Origin: JAVVHE01 sp038238915
Lineage (GTDB): Bacteria > Pseudomonadota > Alphaproteobacteria > Sphingomonadales > Sphingomonadaceae
DNA length: 64,000 nucleotides
Reading direction: 5' to 3'
NCBI GenBank assembly: GCA_038238915.1
Contig: JBBSFH010000003.1
Span: 1 to 64,000, forward strand
The notes below the pieces were generated by a model. The model saw only the letters and a list, made by a program, of their open reading frames with translations, was not told the origin of the DNA and searched no databases. The position numbers and the translations under genes are program-made. This document shows, piece by piece, positions 17,826 to 25,055 of the stretch (position 1 is the stretch's first letter; each line of letters opens with the position of its first letter).

Positions 17826-19282
17826 AGGCTCATATTCCCGCCGATCATCCGCTGATGCAGATTCTCGCGGTCGGTGCCGATGTCGCGGTAGGGCGTCCAC
17901 TGGGTGGGAATGCCGAACCACACGTCCCAGCCGGCGCGCATGGCGGCATCCTCCTCCCAGTCGGCGAGGATCTTGAGTGGCAGCGGGCGAACGGGGGCGC
18001 GGTGCGTGGCGAGCGGGATCGAGCCGAAGGCCGTGCCAGCCTCGATCGCGAGCAGCATCGCAACCTGATCGCGGCAACGGCGGCCCTGGCACACACCCAT
18101 GCCCGCGCGGGTGAGGCGCTTGATCTGATCCTGGTTTGGCGGACCATCCTCGAGCAGTGTTGCGAGCGAACGCGCGGCCATCGGCGCGGGGCGACCCAGG
18201 TAACGCGGCGGCTGGACGCCGAGCAGATCGGCGCGGGTGACCTCCTCGCACTGGCACACGATCGTGTCGGGTGCGGAGACGGCGGCGAGCGCGCGCATCC
18301 AGTCCATCCGGTAGGCGATGTGATCGAACCTGGTGTCGGCCAGCCCCGCGCAGTCACCGACGAAGCGAATAATCTCGTCCGCGCCGGGCACGAAGCCGCC
18401 GCGCATCGGATCGAGGGCGATTGCGCCGCCCATGGCATCGATCAGTTCGATCGCAGGGACGAGGCCGACCGCAAGGCAGATAGTATCGCACTCGATCTCG
18501 GCGCCCGAGCGCAAAGTCGCGTGCTCCACTCCGTCGAGACCGCCATTGGCGCTCGTGATGACATCGTCGCAGTAAATGCGGATCTGCGCCTCGTTGACCG
18601 CTTCGATGAGGTCGGCACGGCCCTGCGGTACGTCGCGCGCCTCGACGAGACCCACGATCTGGACGCCATGCTCGCGCGCCATCAACGCGGTTTCGAGCGC
18701 CAGATCATGCGACCCCAGGAACAGCACACGCCGCCCGGCGAACGCATGATAGCGCGTGAGCAGCATCCGCAGCGCGGCGGCGCCCATCACGCCGGGCTGG
18801 TTCCAGCCCGGGAAGCCGAGCGCCAGATCGCGCGCGCCGGTCGCAAGTACCAACCGATCGAAACCGACCATCCACGAGCGGCTGCCATCGGCCAGGCCGA
18901 CGACCTGCGCGGGCAAGGTGCCGAACGCCGGACCGCGCCGATACAGGCCCCAGGCGCATGTGCCGAGCGCGAGTTCGACACCCGCCTCGACGACGGCTTC
19001 AAGCGCGGGCTCGCTTGTGAAGATCGTCTCGATCATGCGCTCGGCGTTCTGGGTTGCGGCGGTGGCGCGGCCGCCGAAGAAGAGCGGGACATCGTGGCCG
19101 ATCATCGCGCCGGGCACGGGGTTCTCGTCGATCAGCAGCACCGACTGGCCCGCCGCCGCGCCCGCCAGCGCTGCCGCGATCCCGGCCGGCCCCGCGCCGA
19201 TCACGACGAGGTTATGATGCGCTTCGGGCGCGGCGAACTTGCCGTTGACCGCGTGCGGATCGATCGTCTGGGGCCCCACCAT
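17822..19282 (-). CDS. Opine-oxidase A / HcnB-like subunit with [2Fe-2S] site
   Basis: Flavoprotein of 486 residues with the order seen in opine oxidase A and HcnB: Rossmann domain LVVIGAGPAGIAAALAGAAAG, a second nucleotide domain (GRRVLFLGSHDLALE), and a C-terminal BFD-like iron-sulfur segment with cysteines in VCQCEEVTR and GVCQGRRC. In relatives this subunit carries electrons from the catalytic partner encoded next. The third small subunit usually present (HcnA-like, with a plant-type [2Fe-2S] domain) is not in this operon. ATG 19282 follows the stop of the PLP enzyme by two bases; TTG 19288 is less likely. Confidence 0.85.
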   Translation of the reverse strand: MVGPQTIDPHAVNGKFAAPEAHHNLVVIGAGPAGIAAALAGAAAGQSVLLIDENPVPGAMIGHDVPLFFGGRATAATQNAERMIETIFTSEPALEAVVEAGVELALGTCAWGLYRRGPAFGTLPAQVVGLADGSRSWMVGFDRLVLATGARDLALGFPGWNQPGVMGAAALRMLLTRYHAFAGRRVLFLGSHDLALETALMAREHGVQIVGLVEARDVPQGRADLIEAVNEAQIRIYCDDVITSANGGLDGVEHATLRSGAEIECDTICLAVGLVPAIELIDAMGGAIALDPMRGGFVPGADEIIRFVGDCAGLADTRFDHIAYRMDWMRALAAVSAPDTIVCQCEEVTRADLLGVQPPRYLGRPAPMAARSLATLLEDGPPNQDQIKRLTRAGMGVCQGRRCRDQVAMLLAIEAGTAFGSIPLATHRAPVRPLPLKILADWEEDAAMRAGWDVWFGIPTQWTPYRDIGTDRENLHQRMIGGNMSL

Positions 19283-19284
19283 CT

Positions 19285-20544
19285 TCAAACCGCCTCGAGA
19301 GCCTGACCAAGGTCGTCGATCAGATCGTCGACATGTTCCAGCCCGACCGAAAGCCGCATCGTGCCATCGGTGATGCCGCCTGCCAGCCGCTGCTCGCGCG
19401 GCACCGCGTAATGCGTGGTACTCGCGGAGTGGCAGATGAGCGTTTCCGAGCCGCCCAGGCTGACCGCGAGCTTCATCAGCCTCAGCCGATCAAGCATGCG
19501 GAAGGCGTCGGCCTGTCCGCCGCGCAGATGGAAGGAGAAGGTCGATCCAGCGGCCTTGCATTGCCGATCGTAAACCACGCGCTGGCGCGTCCCGGGTTCC
19601 AGAAAGCCAAGATACGTGACACCCGCCACCTTGGGATGCGCGCGCAGATATTCGGCGACCGTGCGCGCGTTTGCCATCGCGCGTTCCATCCGGACCGCCA
19701 CCGATTCGATCGAGCGGGTAACGAGCCAGCAGGTGAACGGATCGAGGTGGCTGCCCCAGGTGGTGCGCAGGAAACGCAGCGTCTTGATCAGCTCGCGTCG
19801 CCCGGTCACGCCGCCCGCCAGAAGATCGCTGTGACCGCCGCAATATTTGGTGAGCGACGTCACGCAGAGATCGGCACCTTCCGCGATCGGACGTTGTGCG
19901 AAGGGGCCGAGCAGCGTGTTATCCACGACGACGAGAGGCCTGCGGCCTTGTTGTGTGCCGACCTCGTCTGCCACCGCGACGATGAGCTTCAGATCAACGA
20001 TCGCCGCAGTCGGGTTGGCCGGGGTTTCGGCGACGATGAGCGCGAGCGGCCCCTTGGCCATCGCCCGGTCGGCGGCGGCGCGCACGTCCGCCGGATCGGT
20101 GCCATCCAGATAGATTTCAACCGCCGTGCCGAACCGCGGCATGACGGTGCCGTACAGCATGTCGACGCCGCCATAGATCGGCCGCCCGTGCAGCACGCTG
20201 TCGCCAGGCTGCAGGAAGGCGAGCGCGATCGAGGAGTGTGCTGCCATTCCGCTTGCAAACGCCGCCGCCGCCTCTGCACCGTCGATCGCTGCCAGCCGGG
20301 CTTCGAGGATGTCCAGCCCCGGATGGCCGAGCCGCGAGTAGATGTGGTTCGCCTGACCGACGAGCGGCCCGGTGCTGTCGAAGAACGCCTCGTGCACGTC
20401 CTTGGCGTGCTGCGCGGACGGATAGATGAACGTCGACGTGAGATAGACCGGCGGCTTCACCGCGCCGAGGGCATCGGCGGGATCATAACCGAACGCAACC
20501 GCGAGCGTTTCCGGGCGAACCCCCGCTGGAACCTTAGTGTCCAT
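19285..20544 (-). CDS. PLP-dependent gamma-lyase/synthase family enzyme (Cys/Met metabolism)
   Basis: Fold-type I PLP enzyme of the Cys/Met metabolism family (PF01053), 419 residues. Members cleave or exchange groups on C-gamma or C-beta, as cystathionine or methionine gamma-lyase do. Visible landmarks are the YSRLGHP phosphate-binding loop (the Asn of the more common GNP is His here), AFASGMAA, Asp208 in VVVDNT, and the PLP lysine Lys233 in SLTKYCGGHSD. It overlaps the Rieske gene by 11 bases, so it belongs to the amine operon. Its substrate is unknown: a sulfur- or oxygen-substituted amino acid released by demethylation is one option. Confidence 0.88.
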   Translation of the reverse strand: MDTKVPAGVRPETLAVAFGYDPADALGAVKPPVYLTSTFIYPSAQHAKDVHEAFFDSTGPLVGQANHIYSRLGHPGLDILEARLAAIDGAEAAAAFASGMAAHSSIALAFLQPGDSVLHGRPIYGGVDMLYGTVMPRFGTAVEIYLDGTDPADVRAAADRAMAKGPLALIVAETPANPTAAIVDLKLIVAVADEVGTQQGRRPLVVVDNTLLGPFAQRPIAEGADLCVTSLTKYCGGHSDLLAGGVTGRRELIKTLRFLRTTWGSHLDPFTCWLVTRSIESVAVRMERAMANARTVAEYLRAHPKVAGVTYLGFLEPGTRQRVVYDRQCKAAGSTFSFHLRGGQADAFRMLDRLRLMKLAVSLGGSETLICHSASTTHYAVPREQRLAGGITDGTMRLSVGLEHVDDLIDDLGQALEAV

Positions 20545-21745
20545 GGTGTTCGAGATAGCGCTTGGCGGTGCGCGAATACCAATCGGTGAAGCGCAGCGCG
20601 AGCATTTCTCCATCGACCGAATAGGGCCCGCCAACATAGCCTGGGCTGTTCACGCCGCGCTGGTTATTCTCCGCCAGAAACTTGTCCTGCAGATTGGTGC
20701 GCGTCCAGAGCTCGATCAGCGAACTTCCATCATAGTCGATCCCCTCGACCGCATCCTTGTGCACCAGCCACTTGCTCGTAACATGCGTCTCGGTCGGCGA
20801 AATCGGCATGGCGCTGAACATGAAGATCTGGTCGGCGGTCGCATGGATGAAGCAATGCGGATCGACCGCGAGGCGCATCGATCCGACATAACCACCGTTC
20901 GCATCGGACAAAAGCTTCTTCACGACATGCTTTCCATCCATCGAAAGCGATACGACGCCCGGATTGAGCGCAAAGCGCGCGAGCTGCCACCAATCGCCCT
21001 CGATCGGCTCGGACTCGAGTCCGCTTGCTTCCATGGCGTCGCGGAAGTCCTGCGCGGCGCAGTCGTCGGCGACATCAAAATGCTTGGACATGCCGACCGG
21101 GAAGGTCCGCGCAAGCTCCGGGTGACCGGTCGCGCAGTGATAGCACTCGCGCCCGTTCTCCATAACGAGCTTCCAGTTGGCTTGCTCGATCAGGACAGTT
21201 TCACGCGCAAGCCTTGCGTCCTTCAGGTTGCTCGGCGCCAGATACGCGGTCAATTTCGCCGCAAACTCTTCGAACGGCGGTGGATCATCGGAAAAGGAGA
21301 TGAACAACACCCCGCCGGCGGTTTCCAGTTGCAGCGGGCGCAGGCCATGTTCGGCCTTGCTGAAATGGTGTGGCATACGGGTCGCCGCGAATAGTGAGCC
21401 ATCCAGATCATACGTCCAGCGGTGGTACGGGCACACCAGCTTGGGAGCCGAACCCGCCCCCGGCGGGCAGATGAGTGACCCGCGATGTCGACAGCTGTTG
21501 TGGAACGCGCGCAGCGTGCCTTCGCGGTCGCGCACGATCAGGACGGGCCAGTTGCCTATCATCTGCGAGACATAGCTGCCCGGCTTGGGCAGCTCGCACT
21601 CGAAGCCCGCGACGAGCCAGCCGGTGCCGAACATCGCTCGCATGTCGAACTCGAACGTGTTCGCTTCGTTGTAGAGGCCCTGCGGAAGACAGTGCCCGTC
21701 GCGCCGCTCATCGATAAGCGTGCGGACTCGGGCGAGATCGATCAT
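20534..21745 (-). CDS. Rieske non-haem iron oxygenase alpha subunit 1 (quaternary-amine type)
   Basis: Oxygenase of 403 residues, first gene of the eight-gene operon. The Rieske [2Fe-2S] ligands are Cys85, His87, Cys105 and His108 (SCRHRG and CPYHRW). The mononuclear iron site shows NGRECYHCATGHPE with His203 and His208, preceded by Glu200. A glutamate at this bridging position is known from carnitine monooxygenase CntA, while ring-hydroxylating enzymes use Asp. The plan fits GbcA, CntA and stachydrine demethylase, enzymes that N-demethylate quaternary amines. The start is ATG 21745; its ribosome binding site is weak. No reductase partner is encoded in the window. Confidence 0.88.
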   Translation of the reverse strand: MIDLARVRTLIDERRDGHCLPQGLYNEANTFEFDMRAMFGTGWLVAGFECELPKPGSYVSQMIGNWPVLIVRDREGTLRAFHNSCRHRGSLICPPGAGSAPKLVCPYHRWTYDLDGSLFAATRMPHHFSKAEHGLRPLQLETAGGVLFISFSDDPPPFEEFAAKLTAYLAPSNLKDARLARETVLIEQANWKLVMENGRECYHCATGHPELARTFPVGMSKHFDVADDCAAQDFRDAMEASGLESEPIEGDWWQLARFALNPGVVSLSMDGKHVVKKLLSDANGGYVGSMRLAVDPHCFIHATADQIFMFSAMPISPTETHVTSKWLVHKDAVEGIDYDGSSLIELWTRTNLQDKFLAENNQRGVNSPGYVGGPYSVDGEMLALRFTDWYSRTAKRYLEHHGH

Positions 21746-21993
21746 GTGGCGCACCCACGCTGTGCCAAGAATGAAGCCTCGCGTGGACCAGCGGCCACAG
21801 TGCGGCCAATAAGAATTTTGCATGATCCCATCTCGTGCCGAAAACGCGGCGTTCTGGATTGCAAAATGAGAAATTGGGTCAGCCGTGCGGGGCTGAGTGC
21901 CCTTTCGATCGAACCGGTTAAAATCAACGCATATCCGTAACGCTTGGTGCCTGCTGGTGTCGAACAGGGGGCTTCCGGTCCTACCGGTCTGCT

Positions 21994-22024
21994 GGATTCG
22001 GCCCGCTGCGAGTTCGCAGAATCC
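21994..22024 (+). promoter_or_regulatory. Compound inverted repeat in divergent promoter region
   Basis: An outer pair GGATTC (21994-21999) and GAATCC (22019-22024) encloses an inner pair CTGCGA (22006-22011) and TCGCAG (22014-22019), with a six-base bulge. It could be a leader hairpin of the TBDR transcript or a regulator site. Confidence 0.35.
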
Positions 22025-22084
22025 GTAATCGGAGCGCGTGCGACCGAAAGCACACACATCGACAACAAAGTTTTCTACCGTTCG

Positions 22085-22097
22085 GACAAAATTTGTC
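22085..22097. promoter_or_regulatory. AT-rich palindrome upstream of TBDR 2
   Basis: GACAAA (22085-22090) and TTTGTC (22092-22097) are separated by one base, 95 bases before the TBDR start. This size and position suit a repressor or LysR-type site. No regulator is assigned. Confidence 0.35.
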
Positions 22098-22192
22098 AGT
22101 TGCTCCCACAGCCTCGCGGTTTCCAGTCTAGCCGTGGATGGGACGGTTCCCGTGCCCCTTGGGGGATGCCGGAACCGATGAAGGGGAAGGCG

Positions 22193-24913
22193 ATGAAGTC
22201 ATATCTGAAGTTGTCGGGCGCGGTTGGAGTGGTCGCGACCTTGGGCGCGGGTCTCTCGTCGGCATCGGCCCAGCAGGCAACGGTACAGTCGGCTCCAGCG
22301 GCGGAATCGGATCATAGCATCACCGACATCGTCGTGACCGCGACGCGCCGCGAGGAATCGCGGAACAAAATCCCTTTGGCGATCCAGGCGTTGAGCGGCG
22401 ACACGCTGAGCAAGCTCAACATAACCAAGTTCGACAAGCTCATCGAATATCTTCCGAACGTCCGCACCGCGTCGCGGGGTCCGGGCAACTCGTCGATCTA
22501 CATTCGCGGGCTATCGACCGATACCGCCGGTTCGCAGATCCAGGGCACCGCCGGCGCGCAGCCGTCCGTGGCGCTCTATGTAAACGACGCGCCCGCCTCG
22601 CTCGTCGGCCGCAACCTCGATCTTTACGCTGTTGATCTCCAGCGCGTCGAAGTGCTGGCGGGACCGCAGGGCACACTCTTCGGCGCGAGCGCGGAGGGCG
22701 GCGCGGTCCGTTACATCACGAACAAGCCTGATCTAAACGAAATCCACGCTGGCTTCGACGGGACTTACTCGTTCACCAGGCACGGCGACGACAGCGTCAG
22801 CGGCGACGCATTTTTGAACATCCCCATCATCAAGGATCGCCTCGCGATCCGCGCGGTGGTCTATGCGGATCGGCAGGGCGGCTACATCGACAACGTGCCG
22901 GGCATCTTCCAGCTGCCGTTCGACGGTCACGTCGGCCAGGCGGGACAGCTGCCTACGGGTAATCCGCTACTCGTCATGCGCGCAATCCAATCGTGCCAGG
23001 CGACCGCGACGACGGCCGTGCCCAACTGCGACGGAAGCCTCTATCACGTGCCGACGCGCCAGACGATCAACAACGCAAACTTCGTCAAGAGCCACTATAA
23101 TGACGCAACCTACACTGGCGGTCGCATCGCGGCGACGTTCAAGATCAGCGATGACTGGTCACTGGACGTCATGCATCTGCGCCAGCAGCTCAAGACCGAA
23201 GGCGTGTTCGATTATGAGCCCGACGTTGGCGATCTGCAGGTCAAAGCGTTTGGCAACAACACCGTCGATGATAAGTTCAATCTGACGAGCTGGACGCTAA
23301 GTGGACGTCTTGGCTTCCTGACGATGATCTACACAGGTTCGTATCTGCATCATGAGGTGGTGCAAAAGTCTGACTATAGCGGATACTCGAACATTGGTCT
23401 TTTCCTGCCATTTTACGAATGCGACCGCGGTGTGTATTATACCGCTGCTTACAACGGCAACATTGGCAACACCTGCTACACGCCCAACAAGAGCTACCAG
23501 ATCCGAGACCAGACGAATCGTTATACCCATGAATTCCGCGTAACGACACCCGCCGACAGGCGGATCCGTGGAACTGCGGGCTTCTTCTACGATGTAAACA
23601 GGCTCAACGATAACACCGATTGGTCCTATCTCCAGCAGGCGGCGGGCTTCATCTATCCGCGCGCGCCCGATCCATCGGTCAATGCCTACGATAAGAGCGT
23701 GCGCCCGGTGAACGTCGGCTTCTTCAACGATGTCCAGCGCCGCGATCGCCAATATGCCGTTTATGGCGAGGGCTCGTTCGACATCATCCCTCACCGCCTT
23801 ACTGCGACGGGTGGTCTGCGCTACTACAACGAACAGGCGTCGCAGAATGGTTCGTCGTCAACAAGCTTCTGCGGAAACTCGCGTGGGATTTACAATCCCG
23901 CGACGGGTACCTACTCGGCTGCCGCGACTCCTCCGCAATTCTATTGCGTAAGCGCGAATCTGAACAAGCTGCTGCAGGGCGTCTCGCCGAAGGTTTACGA
24001 TGGCGTTCTGTTCAAGGGCAACCTGACCTACAAGCCGAACGATAGCTCGCTCCTCTATTTCACCTATTCGGAAGGCTATCGCCCGGGTGGCTTCAATCGC
24101 AAGCCCTGTAATGTTCCCTCGACGACCTGCCCGACGCAGGCGGACTTTGCCCGCCTTGATGCCTACGCGCCCGATCGGGTGAAGAACTATGAAATCGGTG
24201 CCAAGTTCGCGCTGCTGAACCACACACTGCAGGTGAACCTCGCGGCCTACAAGATCGACTGGACGAACATCCAGATGACGGTGTTCGATCAGAATATTTC
24301 GAACCAGACCTTCACGACCAATCTCTCCGACGCCGAGATCAAGGGCGGCGAGGGTGACATCACCTGGCGCGCGACGCGCGAGTTCACCATCAACAGCGCA
24401 TTTTCTTATAATGACTCGAAGCTGACCCGTTACACCAAGAACACGACGGTTCTACTACCGCTCGGCAGCCCGCTCGCACTCAGCCCCAAGTTCCAGTTCA
24501 ACGTCCGCCTCAACTACGAGAAAGAATTGAACTCGGGTCTGCGGCCATTCATCCAGGGGGCGTTCCACCATGTCAGCAGCGCGGTATCGGACGATGTCTC
24601 CAACGTCGACATCCGCTACCAAGGCTTCAATCCGACGCTCGGTTACGCATCAAGCATCCCCGTTACGTATAATGGCGTGCTCGTTAAGCCCGGCGACGTG
24701 ATCAAGCCACTGCCGGTATCGCAGCCGCTGGCGTCGTATAACACCTTCAGCATGTCGATCGGCGCGGGCAAGGATGCGTGGCGCGCCGAGATCTTCGGTG
24801 ATAACCTGACCGACGAGCGACCGGAGCTGTTCAAGAGCGCCAACGACGGCAATCTGCGCACGACGACTTCGCGCCCGCGCACGATCGGCGTGCGGCTGTC
24901 TTACAAGATGTAG
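22193..24913 (+). CDS. TonB-dependent outer-membrane receptor 2
   Basis: Receptor of 906 residues. A signal peptide ends near SSASAQ, then the TonB box DIVVTATRREESR, a plug domain with VEVLAGPQGTLFGASAEGGAVRY and a large beta-barrel whose last strand is TIGVRLSYKM. ATG 22193 is chosen because GGGGAAGG sits just before it and the signal peptide begins there; an in-frame extension of 83 codons upstream has no family features. It heads a run of catabolic genes (sulfotransferase, MFS, dehydrogenases) and lies opposite the Rieske-sox operon, so uptake of an organic amine or related osmolyte is a reasonable guess. The final residue is Met rather than Phe. Confidence 0.92.
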   Translation: MKSYLKLSGAVGVVATLGAGLSSASAQQATVQSAPAAESDHSITDIVVTATRREESRNKIPLAIQALSGDTLSKLNITKFDKLIEYLPNVRTASRGPGNSSIYIRGLSTDTAGSQIQGTAGAQPSVALYVNDAPASLVGRNLDLYAVDLQRVEVLAGPQGTLFGASAEGGAVRYITNKPDLNEIHAGFDGTYSFTRHGDDSVSGDAFLNIPIIKDRLAIRAVVYADRQGGYIDNVPGIFQLPFDGHVGQAGQLPTGNPLLVMRAIQSCQATATTAVPNCDGSLYHVPTRQTINNANFVKSHYNDATYTGGRIAATFKISDDWSLDVMHLRQQLKTEGVFDYEPDVGDLQVKAFGNNTVDDKFNLTSWTLSGRLGFLTMIYTGSYLHHEVVQKSDYSGYSNIGLFLPFYECDRGVYYTAAYNGNIGNTCYTPNKSYQIRDQTNRYTHEFRVTTPADRRIRGTAGFFYDVNRLNDNTDWSYLQQAAGFIYPRAPDPSVNAYDKSVRPVNVGFFNDVQRRDRQYAVYGEGSFDIIPHRLTATGGLRYYNEQASQNGSSSTSFCGNSRGIYNPATGTYSAAATPPQFYCVSANLNKLLQGVSPKVYDGVLFKGNLTYKPNDSSLLYFTYSEGYRPGGFNRKPCNVPSTTCPTQADFARLDAYAPDRVKNYEIGAKFALLNHTLQVNLAAYKIDWTNIQMTVFDQNISNQTFTTNLSDAEIKGGEGDITWRATREFTINSAFSYNDSKLTRYTKNTTVLLPLGSPLALSPKFQFNVRLNYEKELNSGLRPFIQGAFHHVSSAVSDDVSNVDIRYQGFNPTLGYASSIPVTYNGVLVKPGDVIKPLPVSQPLASYNTFSMSIGAGKDAWRAEIFGDNLTDERPELFKSANDGNLRTTTSRPRTIGVRLSYKM

Positions 24914-24929
24914 TCGAGCTGGGCGCGCT

Positions 24930-24945
24930 CCCCGCGCGATCGGGG
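24930..24945 (+). terminator. Weak hairpin after TBDR 2
   Basis: CCCCG (24930-24934) pairs with CGGGG (24941-24945) around a six-base loop, followed at 24951 by ctctttc. The stem is short and the T-run poor, so at most partial termination is expected before the sulfotransferase gene. Confidence 0.3.
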
Positions 24946-25044
24946 GGCCGCTCTTTCAAACGTGCGGTAACGCCAAAGCGTCCAGGATTGAAACGACCGC
25001 TCATGCGTGCGCTAATAGCCTCGTCGATCATGAATGCGCTTGCG

Positions 25045-25050
25045 AGGAGG
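25045..25050 (+). promoter_or_regulatory. Consensus Shine-Dalgarno fixing the sulfotransferase start
   Basis: AGGAGG ends five bases before ATG 25056. The in-frame GTG (25050) and TTG (25053) overlap or abut the site, so ATG is the start. Confidence 0.75.
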
Positions 25051-25055
25051 TGTTG

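Larger units (their letters stand above)
21746..22192. other. Divergent control region between the Rieske operon and TBDR 2
   Basis: These 447 bases separate two divergent operons and must contain both promoters. No gene is credible here. It contains a direct repeat CCGGTC (21975-21980 and 21984-21989), a compound inverted repeat at 21994-22024 and an AT-rich palindrome at 22085-22097, listed separately. Confidence 0.5.

Noticed and set aside
16686..19282. Hydrogen cyanide synthase (hcnABC)
   Set aside because: The two large subunits are of that superfamily, but HcnA is missing and the genes lie inside an amine-demethylation operon, so opine-oxidase-like is the safer description.
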